Source of the DNA: Ricinus communis
Taxonomy: Eukaryota > Streptophyta > Magnoliopsida > Malpighiales > Euphorbiaceae
NCBI RefSeq assembly: GCF_019578655.1
Contig: NC_063257.1
Location: 31,469,159-31,533,158, forward strand
Direction: 5' to 3'
Length of the DNA stretch: 64,000 nucleotides
Shown here: positions 44,888 to 54,555 of the stretch, in pieces
Numbering within the stretch: position 1 is the stretch's first letter
Layout: each line of letters starts with the position of its first letter
Notes under the pieces: model-generated
What the model was told of the DNA's origin: nothing
The model's database searches: none
What the model saw: only the letters and a program-made list of their open reading frames with translations
Made by a program: the position numbers and the translations under genes

Positions 44888-45736
44888 CATTTTTAATCCA
44901 TTTCAAAGTTCTGCATTGTCTACATAGATGATGTTTTAATCTTTTCAAATTCCATTGAACGGCATTTTAAACATCTAGAAACGTTTTCTATGTTGTTAAG
45001 AAAAATGGTTTAGTGGTTTCAAAGTCTAAGATATCTCTTTTCAAACGAAATTAGATTTCTTGGTCATTACATCTCTCGGGGTACAATTACTCCAATTGAG
45101 AGATCCCTTGCATTCACTTCAAAGTTTCCAGATAAAATTTTGGAAAAAACCCAGCTTCAAAGATTTCTTGGTAGTTTAAATTATGTCATGGATTTTTATC
45201 CTAATTTAAACTGTCTTGCAAAGCCTCTGCATGATAGGCTAAGGAAAAACCCTCCTCCTTGGTCTGATCAGCATACAAAGATAGTCCAAAGCATTAAAAA
45301 ATAAGTTTTAGAAATTCCTTGCTTGCATCTAGCTGATCCTTCTGCATTTAAGATTGTAGAAACGGATGCATCAGAGTTAGGATACGGTGGGATTCTAAAG
45401 CAAGTTCAAAATTCCAAAGAATGTATTGTCCAGTTTACTTCTGCTCACTGGAATGATACCCAAAAGAATTATTCTACTATCAAAAAGGAAATCCTTTCGA
45501 TAGTTCTCTGTATTTCTAAATTTCAAAGCGATCTTTTAAATTAAAAATTTCTTTTAAGAATTGATTGTAAGTCTGCAAAAGAAGTTTTACAAAAAGATGT
45601 CCAAAATATAGCTTCAAAATAGATTTTCGCCCGTTGGCAAGCTATCTTATCCGTTTTTGATTTTGAGATTGAATTTATTCGAGGAGAATCAAATTCTATT
45701 CCTGACTTTCTAACCAGAGAGTTCTTACAAAAATAG
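44888..45736 (+). pseudogene. Pararetrovirus RT C-terminal part and RNase H, segment I
   Basis: The catalytic Y-I-D-D is encoded at about 44920-44931, in a shifted frame. RNase H follows, with E-T-D-A-S, K-K-E-I-L-S-I-V, R-I-D-C-K-S-A and S-I-P-D-F-L-T-R-E, which supply the D, E, D, D residues. Point stops (TAA at 45302 and 45541, TAG at 45620 and 45734) replace codons that are sense in the other copies. Confidence 0.8.
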
Positions 45737-45748
45737 GAGTGATACAAA

Positions 45749-46898
45749 ATGCCAAGAAAATCGAAGTCCAAAGAAGAAAAGTCCACGGCTAGTTCAAAAC
45801 CGGCCCAAATTCAAAGACCAGTGAAGGAAGTTCTCCCTTCAACTTCAAAGCCCATCAGGACTTGGACTGAGATAATCCAAGAAGAAATTAATCAACCGGA
45901 TCCAGTTCAACAACAAATGGATCCTTTCAAAGCCGATCAAGCCAAACAAATTCAGGAATGGCTTGCTCAAAGAAGACTCGAATTCATTCAAAGGGTGGAA
46001 GAATACAAAGAAAAATGGTTCAATCCCTCGCCCGAACCATCTACAAAGCAAATTATTCCAAAGCCGGGCGACTCCAAAGTCGTCCTCTTCCTCTACAAAG
46101 GGTAAAGGTATACTATCTATCCCTTTTTAAAATACCGAGATAGAGATTTTCCCTCCAAATCTATCTCAAAACTCAAATAGTTTTTCAAAGCCAAACTCTC
46201 AGGAGATTGTTTTGACGCAATCAAAATGTTTTAAATCAAATGAGTATTTGGAAAAACCTATTTTTCAAAATATTTTAACCATTGAGGAAGGATTCTGCAC
46301 AGAAAGCCCCTTAAAATTGGTTTCAAAGATTTTCCCTCCAGGTTGGTTTTTTAATCCTTGGAATATTTCAAAGCCTCAGGCTTATTACCAGTCAATCCTT
46401 GAGGTTACTGGTTCAGCCAAATTCAAGCATTTCAAAAAAGACAAAGCCCATAAAGACCCTGCATATTCAACATGCACAATCCAAAGAATCCTTCACCCGT
46501 CTGATTGGGGTATGGATTTACACTCTCCTCGTTCCTTCCCTACCTCTCTAAAAAGAACCTACCCTTCAAATCTAAACACCTCTTTCTCCTATTGGGATTA
46601 CCAGCAAGCCTGGTTCAATACCTTTCTTATCCAAAACGAAGGAAGAAGCCACTCCTGGCTATTCTACTTCGACACCAACATCCAAACCTCCAAAATCCCT
46701 TACTGGTTTAAACAGTGGTGGAATTACTACGGTAATGCCCCTGAGACTCTTATTCCTGAAGTCTTACCCCTGTTCAACCTCTTCAAAGCAAATTACAAAC
46801 CAAATTCCATGGAAAAGCGTTTTTCCCCGCTTCTCCTTTTCTGTTCAAATTTCTTTTTACCTTGGGTATATGTATGGTACTTTCACTTCAATCTGCTT
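45749..46898 (+). pseudogene. Pararetrovirus ORF2 (unknown function), segment I
   Basis: The ATG lies 6 bases after the ORF1 stop in the intact layout. The N-terminal 118 codons (45749-46105) are Lys/Ser/Pro/Gln-rich; a frameshift near 46065-46075 follows. A second piece (46212-46946, 244 codons) is rich in Trp, Tyr and Phe, with S-D-W-G-M-D-L-H, Y-W-D-Y, S-W-L-F-Y-F-D and W-F-K-Q-W-W-N-Y-Y-G. From about 46899 the frame reads into the inverted copy, so the last residues are not ORF2. Unlike caulimovirus transactivator in any motif I recognise. Present in three copies. Confidence 0.65.
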
Positions 46899-47600
46899 TG
46901 GCAAACTCAGTTTGCTTTTAGAAATGGTCTTGGCTTGGCTTTGTAAGCTGATAAGGCTTAAAAACTGGGTTTTTAAGCTTCTCTGATTGGTTCGACTCTT
47001 TTGGTTGATCAGTACTGGGGATTGGAGATGTCACCACTACAGGGGGCTTTTGAATCTGGTTTTCTATTCTAACCAGTTGCTTTCCTATAGTTTTTAGACA
47101 GGTGTTTGAGAAATTGTTCTGCTGAACAATGTTCTTGACATTTCTATCTAGGTCTTCGCCTACCAATTTGTAAGGTGTAGCCTCTATCTCACTCTCTCCA
47201 TAAGGAATGGTTATCTTCCTAAGGGGAGGATGCTCAGACTGGACAGTTAGGTTTTCTCCTACCTTCCATTCAGGGGCTTTGTTCCTTACTGTGACAGGAC
47301 TAATGGACTTATCCTTAAAGGGATAAAGGATACCATTTTCTTTGCAGAATTTGAAACCAATCAAAAATTTGATTTGGGCTTTGTTTTGAATGCAAAATTG
47401 ATAGTATTTTCCTGAATACTATCTTTTCTTTTAAAAAATTCTTAAAAAACCAAAGTTTCTTAAGATGGTTTTTCTTTGAATAGAAATCTTCATGCAAGAG
47501 TTGTTTATCAATTTCAAACTCTTTTGAATTCATGTTGATCTCGCTTCAAGGTTTTGGGTAATGGCCGATGGTGATGGTGAAGATGGGGTAGAGGTTATCT
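46899..47600 (-). pseudogene. Pararetrovirus ORF1 linker (MP to CP), segment II
   Basis: Open pieces 46918-47364 (148 codons) and 47315-47533 (72 codons) in different frames cover the same region as 55932-56609. One-base losses at T/A runs near 47340-47460 cause the frame change. The segment stops before the coat protein, at Q-T-E-F-A. Confidence 0.65.
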
Positions 47601-47657
47601 CTATATCTTCGTCATCTTTCTTTGGATCGGTGTAGGTCCGGGATGTTGCTTTGGTAA

Positions 47658-48692
47658 TCAACATTCAAGTGTATTTGGAACATCGGATGTTGAAAATCTG
47701 GGTTGAGTTTGAGATGGAATTGGTTCTTTGTAAGGAGCATAGATAATGTAGTGAATTTTGGATACCCTTCCAATAACTATGGTCGAGGGTTGAAGAACCA
47801 TCATCGGAAAATCTAGAGGAAGTTGACTTTCATTGAATGTGATCTTTACCTTTCCATCTGGATATTGGGCTATGTGTTTAAGGTTTGTGTTTGGTTCTGT
47901 TTGCTTTGGAGAAGTAGGTTGGGTTGCACCTTCAAGGATCCATTCTTCTGGAAGTGTAATGTCTTTCCATTGAATGGTTTTTGGAATAGTTGCGTTTGAT
48001 TTGGATAGATCTGTTTGTAGGAACAGTGTTTCTCCTTTTGGTGAGTGAAGCTTGTGTTTGGAACCAAAGGCAGAAATCATAGCTTTGTAATGAATTTTGA
48101 AAATTAATGCTATCGGAATAGATCCTTTAAGCATTTTGTAATTATGAGTTTTGATTTGAAGAACGATGCTCTTTAAAACATTTTTATCATTTAAAGAAAT
48201 CGTGATATTTGGAAAACAATTGAAAGAAATAGGTCCTTTATTGAGGCTCGACTCAACAGTACCTAACAGGGAATCATAGAAATTTGTAAACCTAGCATCC
48301 CTAAGGACGGCTAATATGGAAGTATCTAGACCTTCTCTGGTAAGGGGCTTAATACCTACCTAGACTAGACCTATGTGGATATACTTATAATCCTTTTCCA
48401 TATGCTTTTGGAGGGTCTTTGGATTTAAGAGATAAATCTCTTCAAAAGGCTTTGAAATTTGGATATCTCTTTCTTCAATCTTGATTGTAAAATCAGTCTT
48501 GAAGAGAGGGAACTTTGAAAACTCATAAATTTGTTTCTTTTGGACTTTGGGTATTTCCCAATCGTCAATATGCTTTGAAAAATCTTCAATAGTGATTTCT
48601 TCACTATTTACTAGACCTTTGTACCTCGATGATTCAGAGGCAGAAGAATTTGAGAAAGAAGAAGATCTACAGAAGAAAGGTTCTAAATTCAT
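47658..48692 (-). pseudogene. Pararetrovirus movement protein, segment II
   Basis: Starts at ATG 48692 (M-N-L-E-P-F-F), the first codon of ORF1. Blocks include I-T-I-E-D-F-S-K-H-I-D-D-W-E, the shared stop TAG at about 48360 (after H-I-G-L-V), and then in the same frame G-I-K-P-L-T-R-E-G-L-D, G-P-I-S-F-N-C-F-P-N and the 158-codon open piece 47658-48134. Apart from the TAG the frame is open, so this is the best preserved MP in the window. Confidence 0.75.
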
Positions 48693-49797
48693 TTTAACCT
48701 AAACCAAAATAACTTTCTAGACAAGCCTGGACCACAGCTCTCGCCTTTCGCCTCGTCTGGGACTTACTCATCAAGCATAAAATGAACAGAACTTGCCTAT
48801 AGGAAACTTGATGCAGTCTAAAATGAATGTAAAATCTTTGTAATATAGATATGCTTCTAATCCCGGAATCCAATTGGCTCTGATACCAAAATTGAAACAA
48901 GATCTAGAAAATAGAACGAAATAATAAACAGTGAAGATTTAGATCTAAGTTCGTGGCGTTGTAACCAGATTCACGCTTTCAGCAGCCTGTGGGAGCTTTA
49001 GATGCTCTTAGAATCATTTTCCGGCCTATAAACTTATAGATCTGAAAATAAATTTGAACAGAAACAATCAGCAAGTTTCTGATGTGCAGGATCCTCTTAC
49101 GAGGCAAGCACAGAGCATACGCTTGATGAAAGAAACAGGAAAGAAGAAGATAGACAAAGAAATAAACTTTGAATGCTTTATTGATAATAACAGGCTTTGA
49201 ACATAAACATATAAACAATCTTTGAAAGCTTTAAATAAACATACAACTTTGTAAAACTTTGAAACAAGAAGAATATAGACTTACAAGAGGAGTTACAAGA
49301 TTTCTCTCTCTCTTACTCACTGTTTTCACTCTAATTTCTTCTGTGAGAACTAGATAACAGAAGGGCTTTTCTTTCTAGAATTCTTTCTTCTCTCTTCTAA
49401 GTTCTGAGGGATGAAGAAGGAGGACTTCTCTATATATAGAGGTCTTGGAGCTTTGGATACTTGTCACGGGCTTTGGATGCTTTGCTTAGTGGAGTAGAAA
49501 TGATTCCACTTGTCTTTGGAGTCTTGTGGAGACGCTTCACATGCTTTGGAGTCTTTTGATAATGCCAACCGTCTTTTGAGAAAGTTGTCGGCCATGCTTT
49601 GAAGGAATCTTTTGCTTTTTTGACTTTTCTTTTTCTTTTGTCTTTTGTCTTTTTCTTTTCTTTTCTTTTCTTTTTCTTTTTCTTTTTCTTTTCTTTTCTT
49701 TTCCGGGCTTTAGTGTGGGCTTTTGGCCCAACACAAATAACCTTGGGCTACCATTTCTGGTTTTCAACCCATGGGCTTTTAAAGAATGAGATAATAT
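48693..49797 (-). promoter_or_regulatory. Pararetrovirus intergenic region with promoter, poly(A) signal and primer site, segment II
   Basis: On the minus strand from 49797: a purine-rich tract of A/G (about 49705-49612), a TATA box within CTCTATATATAGAGG (about 49428-49442), an AATAAA (49182-49177) about 250 bases downstream, the Met-tRNA primer site TGGTATCAGAGCC (48888-48876), then the ORF1 ATG at 48692. The order TATA, poly(A) signal, primer site, ORF1 is that of caulimovirid pregenomic RNA. The K-rich open frame in the purine tract is a by-product of composition. Confidence 0.75.
48876..48888 (-). promoter_or_regulatory. Viral primer binding site (Met tRNA), segment II
   Basis: TGGTATCAGAGCC on the minus strand, preceded by 'gtttcaatTT'. 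Minus-strand DNA synthesis of caulimovirids starts here from initiator Met tRNA. The same site is at 59829-59841 in segment IV and is cut off in segment III. Confidence 0.85.
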
Positions 49798-51298
49798 TTA
49801 TGAGACTTTGAGTATCCCATAACAATCGTCTCCCGCTGGATCATCCAAATCGAATGCGTGATTACCTTTGGAAGAGGATGATGAAGAGGCTTTGGATTTG
49901 CCTTTAGAAGAAGCTCTCGGACAACCGCTTTTATAAGTTGTAGGAAATCTTCTTGAGTTTGTCTTCTTGACCGAGCTTTGGAAGGAGAAAAGACTTCGCG
50001 CCAAGAACGTTGTTTGTTCTTTAGGAGGAGGCAAGAAGCTATGTTTGGTCAAGAAGTTTTGAACGGCTTTTAGGGACGATTTGTCTTAGTGGTTGAATTT
50101 ATCCCACCATTTTACTTTGAATCGACGGATAAGTGTAATCTCACCATCCCAGGCCAGTTGAAGTGAAAGTACCATACACATACCCGGGGTAAAAAGAAAT
50201 TTGAAATGGGAAAGGAGAAGCGGGAAAAACGCTTTCCATGGAATTTGGTTTGTAATTTGCTTTGAAGAGGTTGAACAGGGGTAAGACTTGGAATAAGAGT
50301 CTCAGGGGCATTACCGTAGTAATTCCACCAACGCTTTAAACCAAGATAAGGGATTTTGGAGGTTTGGATGTTGGTGTCGAAGTAGAATAGCCGGGAGTGG
50401 CTTCTTCCTTCGTTTTGGATAAGAAAGGTATTGAACCAGGCTTACTTTGGTAATCCCAATAGGAGAAAGAGGTGTTTAGATTTGAAGGGTAGGTTCTTTT
50501 TAGAGAGGTAGGGAAGGAACGAGGAGAGTGTAAATCCATACCCCAATCGGACGGGTGAAGGATTCTTTGGATTGTGCATGTTGAATATGCAGGGTCTTTA
50601 TGGGCTTTGTCTTTTTGAAATGCTTGAATTTGGTCGAACCAAGGTAACCTCAAGGATTGATCGGTAATAAGCACGAGGCTTTGAAATATTCCAGGGTTTA
50701 AAAAACCAACTGGAGGGAAAATCTTTGAAACTAATTTTGAGGGGCTTTCATGCGAATCCTTCCTCAATGGTTAAAGCATTTTGAAAATAGGTTTTCCAAA
50801 TACTCATTTGATTTAAAACGTTTTGATTGCGTCAAAACAATCTCCTGAGAGTTTGGCTTTGAAAAACTATTTGAGTTTTGAGATAGATTTGGAGGGAAAA
50901 TCTCTATCTCGGTATTTTGAAAAGGGATAGATAGTATACCTTTACCCTTTGTAGAGGAAGAGGACGACTTTGGAGTCGCTTCTGGCTTTGGAATAATTTG
51001 CTTTGTAGATGGTTCGCATGTGATTGAACCATTTATCTTTGTATTCTTCCACCCTTTGAATGAATTCAGGGTCTTGCTGAGCAAGCCATTCCTGAATTTG
51101 TTTGGCTTGATCGGCTTTGAAAGGATCCATTTGTTGTTGAACTGGATCCGGTTGATTTATTTCTTCTTGGATTATCTCAGTCCAAGTCCTGATGGGCTTT
51201 GAAGTTGAAGGGAGAACTTCCTTCACTGGTCTTTGAATTTGGGCCGGTTTTGAACTAGCCGTGGACTTTTCTTCTTTGGACTTCGATTTTCTTGGCAT
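49798..51298 (-). pseudogene. Pararetrovirus ORF2 (unknown function), segment II
   Basis: The only copy covering the full ORF2 span: ATG at 51298, 6 bases after the ORF1 TGA (51307-51305), to a stop at 49798. That is about 500 codons. Pieces in different frames: 50942-51298, 50764-51084, 50336-50767 and 49798-50052. The C-terminal tail, absent in segment I, is Lys/Ser-rich and ends D-D-C-Y-G-I-L-K-V-S. Known florendoviruses have a second ORF of unknown function in this place. Confidence 0.65.
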
Positions 51299-51304
51299 TT
51301 TGTA

Positions 51305-52570
51305 TCACTCCTGTTTTTGTAAGAACTTTCTGGTTAGAAAGTCAGGAATAGAATTTGATTCTCCTCGAATAAATTCAATCTCAAAATCAAAAACGGATAA
51401 GATAGCTTGCCAACGGGCGAAAATCATTTTGAAGCTATATTTTGGACATCTTTTGTAAAACTTCTTTCGCGGACTTGCAATCAATTCTTAAAAGAAATTT
51501 TTGATTTAAAAGATCACTTTGAAATTTAGAAATACAGAGAACTATCGAAAGGATTTCCTTATTGATAGTAGAATAATTCTTTTGGGTATCATTCCAGTGA
51601 GCAGAAGTAAACTGGACAATACATTCTTTGGAATTTTGAACTTGCTTTAGAATCCCACCGTATCCTAACTCTGATGCATCCGTTTCTACAATCTTAAATG
51701 CAGAAGGATCAGCAAGATGCAAGCAAGGAATTTCTAAAACTTGTTTTTTAATGCTTTGGACTATCTTTGTATGCTGATCAGACCAAGGAGGAGGGTTTTT
51801 CCTTAGCCTATCATGCAGAGGCTTTGCAAGACAGTTTAAATTAGGATAAAAATCCATGACATAATTTAAACTACCAAGAAATCTTTGAAGCTGGGTTTTT
51901 TCCAAAATTTTATCTGGAAACTTTGAAGTGAATGCAAGGGATCTCTCAATTGGAGTAATTGTACCCCGAGAGATGTAATGACCAAGAAATCTAATTTTCG
52001 TTTGAAAAAGAGATATCTTAGACTTTGAAACCACTAAACCATTTTTCTTAACAACATAGAAAAACGTTTCTAGATGTTTAAAATGTTGTTCAATGGAATT
52101 TGAAAAGATTAAAACATCATCTATGTAGACAATGCAGAACTTTAAAAATGGATTAAAAATGTCATTCATGATTTTCTGAAATTCAGAAGGGGCATTTTTT
52201 AATCCAAAAGGCATCACATTCCACTCATATTGGCCGAATGGAATTTGTAAATGCCGTTTTGTAACGATCTTTTGGATCAATCCGGATTTGCCAAAATCCC
52301 GATTTCATGTCAAACTTTGAAAAGATGAATGCGAATGCGCTTTTGTAAAAGATCTTTCTTATTTGGAATAGGATACCTAATCCACTTAAGAGCTTTGTTC
52401 AAGGGTTTGTAGTTGATCACTAGCCTAGGAGTTCCTCTTTCTATCTCGCTATTCTTATTGACATAGAAAGCTGCACAAGACCAAGGTGATCTAGACTTTG
52501 AAATTAAACCTTTAGACTCAAGATCTTTAATCTCTAATCTGCAATGGCTTTCTAAAGACTCATTCATCCC
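51305..52570 (-). pseudogene. Pararetrovirus RT and RNase H, segment II
   Basis: A 281-codon open piece (51435-52280) holds V-M-P-F-G-L-K-N-A-P, Y-I-D-D, F-L-G-H-Y-I, then RNase H with E-T-D-A-S and K-E-I-L-S-I-V. The upstream part of RT (52310-52567) is in another frame because of a small insertion near 52335 (extra 'gcgaat'-type bases) and a one-base change near 52280. A frameshift near 51445-51450 precedes the last RNase H blocks, which end in a TGA at 51307-51305. Confidence 0.8.
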
Positions 52571-53624
52571 GAATGGGTCCGGCTTTAGTAGGGATTTGCT
52601 TATCCGAAAATCATTTCATATGGCAAATCTACCATATGTTGCTTCGATTCCAAAAAGCATTTGGAAGATCAGAACAGAGTTCATTCTCAATCTTCATTTG
52701 AAAATCAGAAATTTTTCTTTGAATAAAATCATTTTGCAGTTGATCTAGGATTCTCTTCAAACCCACATCTTGTTGAAGATGAGAAAGATGGGTTTGTTTA
52801 CCTTTGATCAAAGCATTGATTTCAAAATTGTAAATGGAATGTGCTTTGATAAGATTCAAATTTCTCTTTTTGGTTTTTCTATAAAAGGAAAAACAATCTT
52901 CGAATCTTTGGCTTTGAAAATGATACCGTCAGTTGTCACTTTAAAGGGAGTTATCAAATTGATAAACGGAGTCCCTAAGATAACAGTTTGCTGAAGATCC
53001 TTTGTAAGAATAAAAACATTCTTTAAAGCAATATTATTATTAAGAATTGCGGCTTCAGTTTTACCAGCAATCTTAATTTTTGAAGAATTGGCTGAAGTCA
53101 GCCTTTCTTTGGTTTCTTGATGAAACCTTCTAGGAACCAGTTCGCAGTTGATACAATTGAGGTCTGCTCCTGTATCAAACAACGCAATGGTTTCTATCTG
53201 GAAATCACCAGGGAAAACAAGCTTTATTTTAATCAAATATTTTCTTGAAGTAATTTCTTTTAAAACATTGATAAAGTTTTCAGGAACATTTTTAGAAACT
53301 TCAAGGTTTTGAAAATCATTTTCCTCATCAGAATCAGAATCACTATTCTGATTGAGGATCAGGCTTTGAAGCAAAACAGAATCATTTTGTTGTTTTTCTT
53401 TCAACTCTTTGAGTTCTGTTTTGATGGTTTTAATCTCCTTCTGGAGTTCCTGAACAGTAGGAAGAGGGTTTTTCAACTTCTTCCCTTTGTTCAAAATCAT
53501 AGTAAGATCATAAGTATTCTTACTAGAAGAAGGAACCAGAGATTCAGTTTTTAAAATCTCTTTTAAAACCTGCTTTTGAATAAGAGGATCACTAGTATGC
53601 TTTACAGCCTCAAGAAGAGCTTCT
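52571..53624 (-). pseudogene. Pararetrovirus acidic region and protease, segment II
   Basis: A 214-codon open piece (52856-53500) includes the coiled-coil-like Lys/Glu stretch, the D-S-D-S-D-E-E acidic block and the protease D-T-G (in A-L-F-D-T-G-A-D). A second piece (52629-52859) continues to the RT. Its left limit at 53624 is the edge of the LTR fragment and of the 284-bp duplication. Confidence 0.75.
53341..53624 (-). repeat. 284-bp direct duplication, copy 1
   Basis: Same as 54141-54424 except for about two base differences that I can see (gagttcc/gatttcc and cagttttt/cattttttt). The copies flank the LTR fragment 53625-54140. Confidence 0.85.
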
Positions 53625-54140
53625 TATACCAACTGTCACGGGCTTGGTGTTTTCTACCAACGAACCGTGCGGCACTAGCTACTTTCTCGCGGAAATAAGT
53701 AAGCTAGTCAGCCTTACTCTTCAAATGCTAGGCAAAAATGCTAGCCAAGATGACAAGAAGAACAAAAGAGAGCTTAAGAAAGCTTAGAGAGAGAATTTCT
53801 AGAGAGAGAAACTACTTGCTCTTCTATTAAGCTTGAATAGCTTGATTACAACTTGATTTTCTTGATACTTACAAATGAATTCTCTAAGCTATATATAGGC
53901 CTCCACCTCCTCAATGGACGGTGATGATACATTCGATCTAATAGCTAAGATTAAATATCTAGAATGTTCTACACACTTCCATACTTATCTACACATTATA
54001 CATGCATTCTAGATTATTCTAAAATGTTCCAGATGTTTCTAGATGATTCTAGAATGTTCTAGAATCCTCCCTTGCTTTGTAGCGAACTCTGGAGGCTTCC
54101 TGGGCCATTGAACCTTCGTGCGAGAAGGGGAAATATACGG
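53625..54140 (-). repeat. LTR fragment with partial primer site between viral segments II and III
   Basis: On the minus strand it has a TATATATAG box (near 53890), a CT-rich leader, then ...CACGGTTCG...GCCCGTGACA followed by GTTGGTAT, the first bases of a Met-tRNA primer site, where viral sequence resumes. It is rich in TTCTAGAA words. The start of the LTR (TG) is not seen, so it is truncated. It is not related to the LTRs elsewhere in the window as far as I can tell, but shares the TTCTAGAA richness of the Copia LTR at 538-727. Confidence 0.6.
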
Positions 54141-54424
54141 GCTATTCTGATTGAGGATCAGGCTTTGAAGCAAAACAGAATCATTTTGTTGTTTTTCTTT
54201 CAACTCTTTGAGTTCTGTTTTGATGGTTTTAATCTCCTTCTGGATTTCCTGAACAGTAGGAAGAGGGTTTTTCAACTTCTTCCCTTTGTTCAAAATCATA
54301 GTAAGATCATAAGTATTCTTACTAGAAGAAGGAACCAGAGATTCATTTTTTAAAATCTCTTTTAAAACCTGCTTTTGAATAAGAGGATCACTAGTATGCT
54401 TTACAGCCTCAAGAAGAGCTTCTT
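54141..54424 (-). repeat. 284-bp direct duplication, copy 2
   Basis: See 53341-53624. It encodes the Lys/Glu-rich coiled-coil-like part before the protease. Confidence 0.85.
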
Positions 54425-54555
54425 GTTGCCTAGTGAGCATATTAATGTTCTTTGAAGAGCTCTCTGAATCTGTCTCAGAACAATTAGTTGAGGTTTTGAT
54501 TTCATCAATTTGAAATTCTTCCTCAACGTTTGAGAACTCGATTCGGATGAATCAA
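54141..54555 (-). pseudogene. Pararetrovirus acidic/coiled-coil region before protease, segment III
   Basis: The open piece 54039-54440 covers the N-terminal part of the region that in segment I leads into protease (M-L-T-R-Q-Q-E-A-L-L). Its last residues are read from the LTR fragment and are not viral. Two small breaks near 54530-54560 separate it from the coat protein tail. Confidence 0.65.

Larger units (their letters stand above)
40377..46898 (+). mobile_element. Endogenous pararetrovirus segment I (Caulimoviridae, florendovirus-like)
   Basis: Plus-strand copy with movement protein (missing its N-terminus), linker, coat protein, zinc knuckle, protease, RT, RNase H and most of ORF2. It starts abruptly next to element A's LTR and ends at 46898, where the sequence flips to a minus-strand copy. 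Relative to the other copies it has many one-base losses in homopolymer runs, which break the frames. The group call rests on gene order (one long ORF with MP, CP, PR, RT, RH, then a separate ORF2); petuvirus-like or another endogenous genus is possible. Confidence 0.85.
46899..53624 (-). mobile_element. Endogenous pararetrovirus segment II (inverted, permuted)
   Basis: Read from 53624 downward: acidic region and protease, RT, RNase H, ORF2, non-coding region with promoter and primer site, MP, linker. It joins segment I tail-to-tail at 46898/46899. Together with segment III (57824-54141) it gives one full genome plus a second MP and linker, as expected of a circularly permuted or tandem viral insertion. 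Confidence 0.85.

Noticed and set aside
48876..48888. Possible tRNA gene
   Set aside because: The Met-tRNA match is only the 13-base primer site; no tRNA fold or A/B boxes around it. The same applies to 525-537 and 59829-59841.
49537..49767. Lys/Arg-rich small protein (also 58943-59284 and 58956-59177)
   Set aside because: Produced by translating the viral purine tract; frames differ between copies and overlap the promoter.
51020..51202. Frames antisense to ORF2 and linker (for example 45541-45786, 45845-46051, 51261-51458, 60942-61187)
   Set aside because: They recur because the viral ORF2 start is repeated; the same antisense shadow appears in each copy and has no domain.
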